A DNA stretch of 64,000 bases, from positions 186,001 through 250,000 of the forward strand of contig JAGPYM010000021.1 in assembly GCA_020736575.1 (NCBI GenBank), read 5' to 3'. Of this stretch, positions 12,165 to 23,796 are shown piece by piece. The DNA comes from Thelonectria olida. Taxonomy: Eukaryota > Ascomycota > Sordariomycetes > Hypocreales > Nectriaceae. Every line of letters starts with the position of its first letter. Within the stretch, counting starts at the first letter, position 1. Position numbers and translations under genes: made by a program. Under the pieces are notes generated by a model. The model ran no database searches and was not told where the DNA came from. It saw only the letters and a list, made by a program, of their open reading frames with translations.

Positions 12165-13298
12165 CTACCATTCAATGGGCTTTGATGGGATTGGCTTGTC
12201 GAAGAAAGCTGGCAAGTCGGCAGCACTGCCATCAGTACTGGCATCGGCACTGGCAAACAGCGGGTGGTCATCATACGCCAAGAAGCCAGTTCCATCATAA
12301 CAACCGATATACTCGGCATCAATCTCGTCCCCCTTCAGAATTCCCAAATCTACCCAGAGCAACAAGTCACCACCTTCCATAACGCCTCCAGGTCCATATG
12401 CAGTGAGAAAATCTCGTCGAAGCTTCACATGAACCTTGTCCCATCTGCCCATGTGCTCCATCTTGGACATGTCGAGCCAGAAGAGGATTTGGACTTGGCG
12501 TATGTAGTCTAGACCGGGGAAAATGCCATTGCTGGTGTTTGTGCCATTGTGATTTCCATTGACGCCTTCCCTCTTTGCCCCGAGCATCTTATTGCCAGCG
12601 AAAGCATGGCAGGCTCTTGGAGAGACCATGCCCTTCGATGAACCACCAGTAACGACATTGGTGATCCACTGCTTGGCGAGGCCATCAAAATTCTTGTTCC
12701 AATAGCCACGCTCCTCATCTGGCATGGCACTGTAGTCTTGGCCCTCAACCACGAAGCAGAGATTATCGGGAAACTTGGTCATTCTCACCCTTCCGTATCG
12801 GATGTTATCTGTCAGGGGTCTCGGCTCAGGCACTGTGGACAAAGGTGACGCAAACTCGTCATCGGGGCCGTCAGGCGTCAATCTTGATCTGTAAGCTCCC
12901 CAGTATCCAGACTTTTCAGTGAGAGGGATGGACTCTCCACAATGGCCAAACCCGGATGGCTTTTCTTTGTTGGATTCATACATGGTTCTTGTAGCAGGCA
13001 GACTGATTGTCTCTCTCCAGAACCCGGCATCGTCCGGCAAGGCATTCCAAAACAAGATGACACTGGAGCTCTGCCACCAGGCTTTGAAAGACTGGGGCGA
13101 AGTCCAGTAGCTCATCCAAATTTTGGAAGGGAGGTCGTTTTGCTCGAGTTCCTCGACATGAAGGGCTGCTCCTCCGATGAGGTCTTCGAGTTTGTTGATG
13201 AGCTTAAGTTTTGTGACGCTCGGGGAATCGGCATGATACTGACAGCCAAAGATGGTGACAGTAAAATGGTGAGCTGTAGGGAAACGTGATCGCAGCAT
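12165..13298 (-). CDS. Aldoxime dehydratase (heme-containing, Oxd family)
   Basis: A 377-residue single-exon gene. The family dehydrates aldoximes (for example phenylacetaldoxime or alkyl aldoximes) to nitriles using a directly substrate-ligating b-type heme. The start was chosen at the ATG giving MLRSRFPTAHHFTVTIFGCQ, the usual fungal N-terminus; the frame stays open upstream but that part is not family-like. Recognisable blocks are IWMSYWTSPQSFKAWW, FWRETISLP, GYWGAYRSR, NLCFVVEGQDYS and LFWLDMSKMEHMGRWDKVH. The last carries His residues in the region where the proximal heme ligand and catalytic His lie in bacterial homologues (tentative mapping). A TATATAAT on the minus strand at 13372-13379, about 75 bp upstream, is a good TATA box. 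The nitrilase 3.4 kb away would use its product. Confidence 0.85.
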   Translation of the reverse strand: MLRSRFPTAHHFTVTIFGCQYHADSPSVTKLKLINKLEDLIGGAALHVEELEQNDLPSKIWMSYWTSPQSFKAWWQSSSVILFWNALPDDAGFWRETISLPATRTMYESNKEKPSGFGHCGESIPLTEKSGYWGAYRSRLTPDGPDDEFASPLSTVPEPRPLTDNIRYGRVRMTKFPDNLCFVVEGQDYSAMPDEERGYWNKNFDGLAKQWITNVVTGGSSKGMVSPRACHAFAGNKMLGAKREGVNGNHNGTNTSNGIFPGLDYIRQVQILFWLDMSKMEHMGRWDKVHVKLRRDFLTAYGPGGVMEGGDLLLWVDLGILKGDEIDAEYIGCYDGTGFLAYDDHPLFASADASTDGSAADLPAFFDKPIPSKPIEW

Positions 13299-14052
13299 GA
13301 TTTCGAGATAGATGGAAGATATGCAGATCTGTGTAGGAGAGTACAATAATATTCTAGGACAGAAGTGGACATTATATAGGTAGATACAGGTATCACTATT
13401 GAACAGGTGTAGGTGCTTCTTCAACTTCTATTCCCTGTCGAATTAACACGTTCCTTCTCGCCTCCGAGCTAGCTCTCCTAACCCGCTTATATGATACCCG
13501 GATGCCGTGATACGTGAGGTGTGTATGTCACGTCGGCATGGTGCCCTCGATACATTACTGATGGATGCGCCTCGATGAATCTTCCCGTAGCATTTACTAC
13601 GCAACAAACTAGTACATATCCTCGGCATGTCCTCGATAAGCCATGCGGCACTAGACAGCCGGGCAAGCCGGGTAATTGATATCCTGAAGCTAAAGTGGTG
13701 GGGCATCACCAGCTTAAGTGGCCATGACTCGGCCACAACGTCTTCTCGATGATTGGTAATTCTCGATAACGAAAGGTCAAATGACCGGAATCGAAAAGGA
13801 TCTGTATTTAATTGTTGCGTGATATCATTCCGGAAGCTGTGCAACGAGCTGTGAACCCTCTTACGTGGTCAGCTCCCCTCGACATCACACTCACGGTCCG
13901 GCGCCCGGTCCGACCTCACTTGAGTTGTAACACGAAAATTGACTAGAGACACACGGATGAGTTCCTACAAGTTTAAGGACCGTTCTCGTACATCTTTACG
14001 TCAGGAAGGGCCGGCTCGGGACCTTGTAGTAATAATATTGAGCTACCTCGTC
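13299..14052. other. Intergenic
   Basis: 754 bp between the aldoxime dehydratase start and the oxidase stop. No gene or repeat is supported apart from the dehydratase promoter. Confidence 0.55.
13372..13379 (-). promoter_or_regulatory. TATA box of aldoxime dehydratase
   Basis: TATATAAT on the minus strand about 75 bp before the ATG at 13298. Its position and sequence fit a TATA element; no experimental support. Confidence 0.4.
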
Positions 14053-16345
14053 CTAGATGCCCGAGTCATCCTGGAAGAAGTCCTTCTGATTATGCTGCCA
14101 AGTCCTCCACTCATCGCATACACGGTTCGCCTCAATCATGTTAGGCGAATTGGCCGGGAAGAGCTTATTGGCGTCACTTTGACGTTCCATGATTTGCAGT
14201 GCCAAACCCTCGGACGCATGCCGGGCTATGTGACAATGCATCAGCCAACTACCCGGGTTGTCAGCCTTGAAGGCGATGACAACGAAGCCACCGTTGGGCA
14301 AGAGGACGACATCCCGACGCGGAGGATTGTCAAGCTTTAGATTGATTTTGCTCGGGTCGTATTCTTGTCCCTCAGCCTGCTGAAGAATGGCAAAGTCGTG
14401 GCCGTGAAGGTGAATCTGGTGAGATGTCATGTCAGTTCCCCTTGTACAACGCAGTGAAGAAAGGCATGACATACCGGATGCGCGCCAGTCCTGGAACTTC
14501 CCGCTTCCATAGTTAGGACAAGGTAGACCTAGAATAATTATTAGAGCAGTTCTCATCAAGTGCTGAAAAGTTCAACCATACCCATTCGTTCTCGGTGTAG
14601 TCTTCAGGGATCACAACCCACTTCGAAGGCCACTTGTCTCTCGTTTCGTCTAGATGCATCACGATCGGGTCGGAATAGTTGATTTGAAGCGGCATGAAAT
14701 CAAACGGTCCGTCACTGGACCGCTGCAGAGAAAAGGCAGCCAAGGGATAGTGGGCAAACTCCGATGTGTTCCTTGCCGTTGTGTTGAGCGTGACATTGAA
14801 CTGCTCACCATTGTCGTTGTAGTTGGCGTTTGCAGCCGGGCCTACATACCACGGAATCTTGGGCCTCAGCGACGTGTATTCCTCGTCGGAACATGCCTTT
14901 CTGATCTTGGTCCAAGGCTGGGACGTGGGCGTGGCCGTACTGTCCTGATCGTACCGTAGGATCCCAGTCTGTTCATAGCCTTGGCCGCCTGGTTTGATAC
15001 CGCAACGGTCTGCAATCCATGTTCTGATCCAGAAATTGCCGTCGTCTGGGATGGGGTTGCTGTCACCTGCGAGGGGATTGGCCTCGACGATGACATTGTA
15101 TCGCTGGCCGATACCTATCAAGACAGACGTACCATAATACGGCTCGATGGGCACAAAGTCTGCCGTCACGATTTGAAGCCAGTGGTTGTCAATGGAGAAG
15201 ACGAATGTGGAGTCGAACGACGTGTTGATCAGGCGGAGCAAGTATCGTTTCGGGCGCGTGGGTTTGTCGGTTGGCGTCTTGTTGAAATGCAGCTCATACT
15301 GGTCTGGTACTTCGAGTGAGGGAGTGTATCCGTAGTGGGAAACGTTTCCACGGCCGTTCAGAAGGATCGTCTTGTTTCCCCAGGTGTTGTTGTACAAAAG
15401 TTGATAGGCACTATTGTGAGCTGTTTGGATAGATCCTCATATTAGCACTAAGGCAGCTTCAGTGTACGTACAGGGAGTCACTTACACCAATCGGTCATGA
15501 GTAGCGGACGCTTCGATGCGTCGAACGGCGCAGAAGATGGACCGTGAATGGTCTGCAAAGCGTCTTAGCTGGCATTCACAGTGAACGGAACACGCAGGCA
15601 CAGCTACTTACCAGCGGACCCTGCAAGCCGTCTGCGTATTGTACAGAGTAGTGGCTATGATACCAAGACGTTCCATATTGAGTAGCCTTAAAGACGTACG
15701 AAAACGACTGGCCAGGTGCGATAGGACACTGAGTGATGCCGTTGACACCGTCCATGTCCATGGTCAGATTCTGTCGAATTCCATGCCAGTGGATGCTGGT
15801 GCCATTGTCATGCATTTTATTGACAATTGTGATGTTGAGCGTCTATTTACTGGTGAGTCTGAATCACGGAGGGCATGGGCTGGCTACTCAGCACTCACAT
15901 CTCCCCAACAGGCTTCGAGCCACGGGCCAGGATATGTCTCATTGAACAGCTTGGCGTCGGTAAAGGGTTGGCCGTCGGCATTGAAGGAGCTCTCGGTGAC
16001 ATTCAATGTGTAGTGCCGAGTAATACCCTTTGGCGCAAACTTCTCGTAGTTTGTATGGATGTTAAACTCTTGGCCATCTTTGTTTCGAAGCCAGCATTCT
16101 CTGTTCTCGGAGATGGAGCACTGCTCCCATCCCTCCATTTCGGGGTACTCGCACTTGAAGTCATGATCGCCTGGGTTTCCTGCTGGAGGCCTGAAGACAG
16201 GGTAATCGCCATGAGGCCTGGTAGTCTGGTCGATTCCGTGTGTGATTGGCTCTCCAAGAGGATGTTGCCATGGATGCACAGGTGACAGGGTCAACCACGT
16301 GGTAAGGTCCACGACGGCGTGCCAAAAGCGACCGAGGAGCGTCAT
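14053..16345 (-). CDS. Multicopper oxidase (ascomycete laccase-like)
   Basis: A 666-residue secreted-type copper oxidase that would oxidise phenolic substrates with reduction of O2 to water. Exons: 16345-15899, 15842-15612, 15552-15486, 15420-14582, 14528-14475, 14415-14053. All four copper motifs are intact: L1 SIHWHGIRQ (His at 167 and 169), L2 [16 protein letters not shown] (211 and 213), L3 [13 protein letters not shown] (from 545) and L4 [12 protein letters not shown] (606 and 608). The 54-nt exon 5 is needed to create HPIHLHGHD across the junction. The N-terminus is moderately hydrophobic (about residues 8-22) and could be a signal peptide or anchor. Several NxS/T sites occur. It lies downstream of the aldoxime dehydratase but has no known role in that pathway. 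Confidence 0.9.
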
Positions 16346-17441
16346 TGTGCTATCGGTGTACAGATTTACCCATTCAGGGCTGAATGGAGAGAAAGGCCGC
16401 TCAATGCATTGGCGTTGTCAGCCCTTTTAAAGAAAGAGAGGCTCAGTTTCTGAGTAAGCCTGCAGGCTGCTGTAGCTCGATTCCAGGTCCAGCCAAGCTG
16501 ACGAGTCAACAACTGAAGCCCAGCTGAACAGTAGACGGACCGATCAGCCAGCCACCGCGCGTAAGCAGTGTCAGTCCCTGCGGGGCAAACGTTACGAAAG
16601 GAACAAGCCAGGTTCGAATACTCTTGTTATGGCATGGATACACAACCGGAAGGGTTGCCGTCAGCCATATCACTGCACGTGGTCAGCTTACCCCAGCACA
16701 CGTACTACATTCGTATTAGAAGCGCCGTCCCGTCCCGTCGTGTGCCGCAGCTACAGCCAATAGTTGTGATGGATTCGGCTAGATGCCGATAGTCATCAAT
16801 AGTGCGTTGCTTGGGCGGAGTCCGGGATGCAGACTATTGCGCATCTTTCCGAAACGGTCAGATCGCATTGACGCCTACCCACAGATATGTTTAAGGCTGC
16901 AGATATGCTACACACTTCGAGAGCGGGGGAATACGCCATCCAATGTGTAGTCTTATCACATCTTTTGGCTGTGCTGAGAACGGTGGCCTATTCTTAAGTT
17001 GCACATCAATGACGTGTGAGAAGACGTGACCCGAAGTGACAACCGAGCCTCTATGGAACCCTTGCAGTAGACATTCCGTTGGACACTTGCATGCGTATAT
17101 GTAGTTGTTGCGTTGTGTGAGAAGAACTCGGGATCAGTATGCGGCCTTAATATGGCATGCATTGAAAGCGAGGGATCTAACGAAAAGAGTTTTGATGAAG
17201 CTCAAGCTCCTTTTCAGGTTCAGATGATAATGTATATGACATTAGAAACTAAATACTTTTTATATCCATTGACCGTGTGCTCATTCTATGCTGCTTTTGA
17301 TTCCTAGTGAAGATACATCCTAAGTCACAATCAATAACGCCATTGCAACGCGGTTCTCTCACCTCTTTCAAACCAAGATTCGTCAAATCAGACTTCTGCA
17401 TCTTCTCCTACAAAGATAGAGTGGCTTGATACAAATGGACC
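16346..17441. other. Intergenic
   Basis: 1.1 kb between the oxidase start and the next transporter's stop. Only short open frames without support. A T-loop-like GGTTCGAATA at about 16610 was examined, but no tRNA cloverleaf could be built around it. Confidence 0.55.
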
Positions 17442-19084
17442 TCATTGCTGCTTCCAACTCTTGCTCAGTCGAGCGATGCTGAATACCAACACGCCGCCAA
17501 TTATTGCAGCGGCAGAAGCTATCATCTTGTCAGCGATTGCCACAGAAGTAGTAAAATGGTAGGTCCAAAGACTTACTTATGGTGAATGCCCATCCGACAC
17601 CGAAGGCGTCAATCATTGGCACAACGCCGCCAACGCTGCCAGCAGCAAAACTGTATTGGACAACGTATTTTCCACTGATGACTGCTGTTCTATAGACTGG
17701 CCGAGCCTCTGCAAATTGTCAACACCGGCCATCGACCTGATTGTACGATCGACTTACCAGCAGAATATGTGTTGAGGGCGCTGAAGGAAGACATCAATCC
17801 AACGCCCTGCGTGAACGAGGCGACAATCGGCAACGCCATGCCCCCAATCTTGTTCTGCACGCTCCAACCGTATAGCAGAGTGCCCAGAGGCAGCACGACC
17901 AAGATGGATGGAAGACTGCTGTTTAGCCTGTCCTCGGGCACTCGCAATCCATTTCTCTTCTTCTTGTAGTATTTGACGGTTTGGTCGGATATTTTACCAC
18001 CAATGGTGCTGCCAATCAAGAACCCAGCGCCAGGGGCAAGGTAGAACAGTCCACTCTCTAGCGGGGAGGTGAGGTCAAAGCGAGGGTTTACGACGCGTCG
18101 GACGGAAGACAGGAGGCCGTACTGGTTGAACGACAACAAGCCGCAGGTGAGATTCTAAATCACGTAGTCAGTATTGTTTTTCTTCAGAGCAGGGAATGGA
18201 CGTGACAACGTACGGCTAGAAGAATTCGAGGGTAAGTGAATTGGATAAATACATTCATGGGGTTGAAAGCCTGCAGAATCTCCTCTTTTCCTTTGGGACG
18301 TGTCGCCTCGGTCGCTTTGGGGTTCTCGATTTCGCTGGCCTTGGGGATGAAGAAGAATGCGAGGGTCAACCCGAGCAGCGACATGCCTGCCTCGACGCCG
18401 TAGATGACCCTCCAGCTGGTAAATGTTGCGATGACACTACCGACCAAAGGAGCTGTGGACTGTTGTTAGTCGATACCCTGTTGTGCAAGTTGTTGACACT
18501 GACCGATGGTGTTGGCACTAACGCAGCTGCCGAGGAAGAAACCCACAGCAGTTCCACGAACAGTCTGATTCCCTCATTAGAAGTTGTCATAGTTGAGAAT
18601 GGTATCAACGACTTACCGGTTCGAATATGTCTGCGAGGATAGTTTGTCCAGCCACTAAAAAGAACGGTCCAGTTGTGCCACCAATGGTCCAGAGAGTAGC
18701 AAAACATGCCAAGTTGGGCGAAAGAGACACTCCAATCGAACACGCGCACAAGACAATGTTTGCAACAAGATATGTTGTTCGACGGCCGATAATTGTGCTA
18801 ACCGGGAGCCAGATGAGACCTGATAGAGCCATGGCGACAAACACGCCAGCGTTTGCAGTGTTGATGCTCGTCACCGGTACGCCGAAGCCAGCAGCAATCT
18901 CGACTGTCGCGGGCATGATTGCTGTGCCCCAGAAAGTCATTGGAAGCGGCATCCAACATACGACGAAGAGAATGACCCACTTTCTCCACGAAGGTATCTC
19001 GGCCACATCGTCGTCAATGGCTCCCAGTGTGGGAAGGGGAGTCTCTGGTGAGGCCATTTCTTGGCTGTTTGTTTGAGCCGTCAT
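17442..19084 (-). CDS. MFS transporter
   Basis: A 457-residue membrane transporter, twelve helices expected. Exons: 19084-18617, 18564-18504, 18452-18214, 18154-17758, 17708-17577, 17518-17442; all phases close. The N-terminal tail of about 30 residues precedes WRKWVILFVVCWMPLPMTFW. Loop 2-3 carries LPVSTIIGRRTTYLVANI (motif A type), and APLVGSVIATFTSWRVIYGV spans helices 5-6. The second half contains SPLESGLFYLAPGAGFLIGS and an acidic/basic loop KRNGLRVPEDRL, a combination common in fungal DHA1 MFS proteins. The substrate is unknown. It is divergent from a Zn2Cys6 factor with a 720-bp shared upstream region, the usual layout of a transporter with its regulator (inference). Confidence 0.85.
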
Positions 19085-19804
19085 TGCGCAATATCTCGGT
19101 GAACGGTTAACGGGAAGCGGGGGCGAGAGAAGGGGAAGCCGAGGACGTATTATTGTTTATCCCATTAACAAATCCCGAATAGAAATTATAGAATATTGAT
19201 CAAAGCCGAGGGTTTGGATCATGCCGAGACACACTTGAACCCGAAGTACATATATGTCCAAGATTCGCTCGTCAAGACACAAAGATGGAAGATTTTTCTA
19301 GTCTCAAAACCGCCATCATGACGATAAGTGGGACACAAATTGTATTTCTCTGCGACGTCGGATACATTTTCCGACATTGTGACTCTGCTTCCTCAAGAAG
19401 TTATTCCCGGCCACTGATCGAGATGCCGACTTAATGCTGTGGAAGAAGCCGACAGGTGAACGAACGATTGGCTCGGCGAAATGGCACCTGACCGCCGAGA
19501 CCGGGGAAAACCGAGCTGAGTCATCACGGCCATTACCCCGATGTCGCCGAGAGGACGTCGGCAAAATCTTCCCTCATTCTTCTCCCAAACAAAGCCCCCC
19601 CGCAAGGAGACAAGATCCGATCGGCACGAGACCAGATTCTATTTCAGGTCTATGTCCTCACCTGAAGATCACCGAACGATACCGGCTTGAGCTGCTTCCT
19701 GCACCGGTGCGCCTCGTATCTGCTGTGGCCCCTTATCACCGGCAAAGCACCGCTTCACCGTTTCTTTGACTTTCAACTCCACTGCGCCCTGCACCTTTCC
19801 AAAC
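19085..19804. promoter_or_regulatory. Divergent promoter region of MFS transporter and Zn2Cys6 factor
   Basis: 720 bp shared upstream region. It contains many CGG/CCG triplets (for example around 19395-19420 and 19485-19510), possible Zn2Cys6 half-sites. No open frame of merit. Confidence 0.45.
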
Positions 19805-22128
19805 ATGTCGCCGTCCATGGCGTCGCCCAATGGCAGTCGACGTGGATCCGTGACTCCATCTGAGCCAGAAGGGAGCAAGGATGATGTCGTGTCTCAGTCA
19901 ACGCGTAGTGCTCATGGGCCACAGAGGAGGACCAAGTCAACAGCGTGAGGTCACACCATATATTGCAAGGATTTAATCGACGACCGTCTTGCTCACCCTT
20001 TTGTCAGGTGTCGGAGATGTCATTCCCGCAAGGTCAAATGTTCTGGAGGCACCCCCTGCGAGAACTGTCGCCATGCTGGAAAACCCGCCGAGTGTACATA
20101 TCCTCGCAAGAACCGCCTCGTTAAAGTTAGCCAGCAGTATGTCATCCGCTCTATTTACCAGACGATTGGCTCATCAGAGGCGCAGATATATAGATGATCT
20201 CATAGCTGAGAATCAGAGGCTCCGCAACAGAGACCCAGGTTCCCGGACTCGGACAGTGGCTGAGACAACTCAGAAAGATGTCTCGGCTGCTCCTCGAAAT
20301 TCTGCAGATACCACATCGAGTATCCCGGCGCCATCACTAGAAGAGCGACCATGGTTCTTTGACATGAACATTCCCCATACGCCCGTATTAATTGGGGAAG
20401 CATCAGACGTTGCTTTTGCTACACGATTCCGCCAGGCTATTTCAGATGCTCAACACAACCATATCCCCCGAGTCAACTACGCCACAGATGAACGGCTGCT
20501 AGCCTTGTCGGACATGGACTGTCCTTGGCCGTTTCCGTCACGAGCACGACTTCTTGTCAACGTGGCGATTAAATATGTCAGCCGGGTCTATCACATTGTC
20601 CGTAAGAGCCAAATCCTGGAAGGTCTTGAGCAGACTATTCAGAACCCGCACTCGAGCGATTCGTTGTTGAAGAGCAAGCTGTGGGCGCTGTTTGCAATCG
20701 GAGAGATGTATTCAACAAGGACAGCGGCGGCTGAGACAAATTTTCCGGGCATGGCCTATTTCGCCAGAGCTACTCGGATCCTACGAATTATTAGTGAACG
20801 ACCGAGGATTGATGCAATTGAGATTCGCTTGTTGCTTGTAAGTTTGTTCTGCAACATGATTGTTTTAGTGCTCACATGCCTTCAGTCGTTTTACTCTCTT
20901 GCACTTAATCGTCGATACACCGCATACGCGTTAGCTGGATCTGCCGTACGCCTGTCAGTTGTCATGGGATTGCATCTGAATGTACCCGAATCTCAACTAC
21001 GAGACCCTGCCGTACGAGAACATAGGAATCGCGTATGGTGGACTGCATACAGTTTCGACCGAATGTGGGCATCACGACTGGGCCATCCTGTTGCTATCCA
21101 AGATGAGTTCATCGAAGTCGATCTCCCAACTAACCCAGTGTTGGGCGGTTGCCACGACGATTTCATGGACTCGTCCTACATCAACGCCAACATCCGACTC
21201 GCTCGTCTGGCCGGACGAATCGGATATTCCATCTACAGTAGGGCTGCTCAGCAAACCTCGCTATCGCAACGAGTCCAAGAGGCTTTGAAGGATCTTCGCA
21301 ACTGGGTCGAGGAATTGCCAGCTCATCTGCATATCGAATCCAAGGATAGCAACGCCGACCCAAGCCCAAAGCCCCTCTCGCTACATCTTTACTTCAATCA
21401 GGTAACTCATCTCATTCCTATTCATAATAAAAGGCTTCCATGTGCTCACAATCTAAAAGTGCGTTATTGCCGCAACACGACCAATTCTACTCCACGTCCT
21501 CCGAACGCACGTAGCCACTTGGGATTCCCAACCAAGCATTGAGCCTGAAGTGCCAGCTTCTGCAATGACATTGGCTGAAGCATGCGTGCGATGCGCTCGA
21601 CACTCTTGCCGCCTCCTCATCGAATGCTGGATCGACGGATCTTTCGCCACCTTTGACTACTTCTACACCCAGTATCTCTTTTCTGCCGCCACAGTGCTTG
21701 CGGTTTCTAGTCTCCTCGACGGCAAGGACTGCAGAAGCGACAGAGACCAATTTGAAGCGTCGATCCCGTTCCTGGAACAACTCAAAGAAACGGGAAACTT
21801 TGCCGCCGAGGAATTCTGTCAACACATTGACGCTATGAAAGTCATGATGGCCCGAGCCCAGGCGCGCAGAGGGGACTTTTCGATGCAGGGCAGTGCGCCT
21901 CACATGATAGAGCCATCTCTTGGTGGGTTCGATGTTGGGCCAACTCTGCTGGGAGACACGGCGACGTCGGGCATGCTGTCTGAGCCTTCGTTGCAAGAGT
22001 TGTTATCCCAGCCGGTGTTGGATTTGCAGTTCATCAATGCGTCCATGTATCAGGACGGCGCGCAAGGGCTCTATTGGCCAGATATTTCTCCTGAAAGCTG
22101 GACCACCGATCCTTGGGTTCCTACGTGA
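19805..22128 (+). CDS. Zn(II)2Cys6 transcription factor with fungal-specific TF domain
   Basis: A 703-residue nuclear regulator. Exons: 19805-19944, 20008-20136, 20180-20837, 20886-21401, 21460-22128. The zinc cluster is ACRRCHSRKVKC followed by CENC and a final Cys (Cys48, 51, 58, 64, 67 and 76). It is rebuilt by splicing exon 1 to exon 2 and followed by basic PRKNRLVKV. A short helix RRYIDDLIAENQRLRNRD, likely a dimerisation coil, follows the second junction. The fungal_trans region shows YALAGSAVRLSVVMGLHLN, then RNRVWWTAYSFDRMWASRLG, the classic middle-homology signature. An acidic, Leu-rich C-terminus (about residues 640-703) may activate. It is divergent from the MFS transporter and probably controls it (inference). 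Confidence 0.87.
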
Positions 22129-22400
22129 GAACAATTGTGGTGCAGTCGGGTGATACGTCAAGATAGAGACCCGGGACCAAGGGCATCGAGACACCTGGGC
22201 TTATTACTATTGAGACTACGAGCCCTTACTGAAAGTCATTCGTTGAGTGACTTGTTTACTTGATCCAATATATTAAAAGTCTGATTCGGTCGTCGTTGGC
22301 TAGCCCGTGCCGCCCGGATGCGGATCTCCGTCTTCGTCCCCTCGTTAACTGATCGTGCTCCTGGAAGACCTTTTAAGAAACTTTTGTGATCTTGACAAGC

Positions 22401-22663
22401 TTATGCATTGATGTCAAGCACCTGCAGCCCCTCCAAGACAGGCCCCAAACTTCCACCAATGGCGAGGTGAACAGGGTCCGACTTTGCGTAATAATCACGA
22501 TGTTCAACAGTATCGAACACGGTGATGATCATATGAGTGTATCCGTTCTGTAAATTGTTCCCTCGTCAGCCAATGTAGAACAACCATATCGACTCGGTGC
22601 ACGTACTTGCAATCCTGGTTCCCTATAAATGTGTGCTTGATGCTTCACCCTATCTGCAGAATC
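22401..22663 (-). pseudogene. Dabb (stress-responsive A/B barrel) domain remnant, 5' truncated
   Basis: The minus strand encodes the C-terminal half of a Dabb-domain protein: exon 22547-22401 reads NGYTHMIITVFDTVEHRDYY, then AKSDPVHLAIGGSLGPVLEG, then LQVLDINA and stop. A proper GTACGT...TTTACAG intron separates it from an upstream piece (about 22663-22608) ending HQAHIYREPGLQ. Upstream of that the frame is closed and no start or N-terminal strand is found; the sequence there is the 5' flank and coding start of the plus-strand epimerase gene. The piece thus looks like a Dabb gene whose 5' half was lost. An unrecognised short upstream exon antisense to the epimerase cannot be excluded. These small proteins are dimeric and found in stress or polyketide contexts. 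Confidence 0.55.
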
Positions 22664-22731
22664 CTACCATCTCAATCAACCCCGCCCAACCTCTTGTGCA
22701 CTCTTCACCATTCCAATATTTTTCTTCGGAC

Positions 22732-23762
22732 ATGGCGACCAAAGGTTCAGTTTTCCTGATCGGCCCCGGCTTCATTGGCCTCCAAATCTTAGGAGAGCTC
22801 CTGGCCGAAGGGTACCCAGTAACCACCCTTGTACGAAGGGAGGAATCAAAGGCGAGCCTCGAGAAACTCGGGTCCAAGACCGTCCTCGGGTCACTTGACG
22901 ACGGCGATATTATCCGCACCGCCGTTGCTGCTGCTGATATCGTCATACACACCGCGACAGCCGACCATCTCCCGTCCGCAGTTTCGGTCTTGGAGGGCAT
23001 CGCAGAGCGCGCAAAGGCCGGAAAGAGCACTATTTACATCCACACCAGCGGATGCAGTGTACTCACCGATTGGGAGCCAAGCGGCGAGCGCGAAAGCGAC
23101 AAGATATACGAAGAAGACAAGCCGGAAACCATCGACAGTGTCGCCGATGACGCGCCGCATCGTGCCATCGACCTCGCCATCCTCAAGCATCGCAACGAGC
23201 TCGGCGCCAAGGCAAAGATATCCATCGTAGTCCCGCCTGTTATCTACGGAGTAGGAAAGGAAGACCGCCTCTCGATCCAAATCCCGACCATGGCGCGCTT
23301 CGCCATCAAGCATGGCTACGCTGGTTATGTCGGCGGCGGCAAAGCAGTCTGGGGCCAAGTTCACGTTGCGGATCTCGCACGAGGATACCTAGCCATCTTG
23401 CACTACATGGAATCCACATCTGGAGACTTGATTCTAGAAAACCCGTACTTCTTCATCGAGAATGGCGAGGAGTATTCGTGGGGGAGATGCGCCGAGGAGA
23501 TTGGCAATGCTCTTCACGAAGCAGGGCGAATCCAGGATGCAGCTGCGAAACAGGTCCCAGTAGACCTCTACTCTGACCTTTTGGAGACTGGTCTGAGCCC
23601 GTCATCGGCCAAAACGCGAGAAACCGCGCCAACAGACTGCGTAGTCTTGGCTGGAAGCCCCAGGAGAAGTCGACCTTTGACTTCTTGGTGTCTGACAAAC
23701 TTCCCATCATCCTCGCGGAAACGACTGAGGACAAGGGCTACAAGGCGGCTGTGGCTTCTTAG
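22732..23762 (+). CDS. NAD(P)-dependent epimerase/reductase (extended SDR), with apparent 1-nt frameshift
   Basis: An extended short-chain dehydrogenase-like protein. The start ATGGCGACC gives a Rossmann fold, FLIGPGFIGLQILGELLAEG (G-x-G-x-x-G variant), then LVRREESKASLEKLG, and the fold continues through YIHTSGCSVLTDW, VVPPVIYGVGKEDR and GQVHVADLARGYLAI. After residue about 283 (PVDLYSDL) the frame leaves the family pattern and runs on to a stop at 23770-23772. In the neighbouring frame a family-like tail continues: EPVIGQNARNRANRLRSLGW, then KPQEKSTFDFLVSDKLPIIL, to a TAG at 23760-23762. The switch is explained by one missing T in the T4 run 23579-23582. This is either a sequencing error or a recent lesion changing about the last 60 residues. 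The substrate is unknown. Confidence 0.75.
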
Positions 23763-23796
23763 GTTCATCTGACACCACCCTACAAATAGCATGGAT

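Noticed and set aside
16600..16680. tRNA-like T-loop GGTTCGAATA
   Set aside because: No acceptor stem, D-arm or anticodon arm could be drawn around it.
22891..23364. 157-codon antisense frame inside the epimerase
   Set aside because: Shadow of a GC-rich coding exon; no start context or motif.
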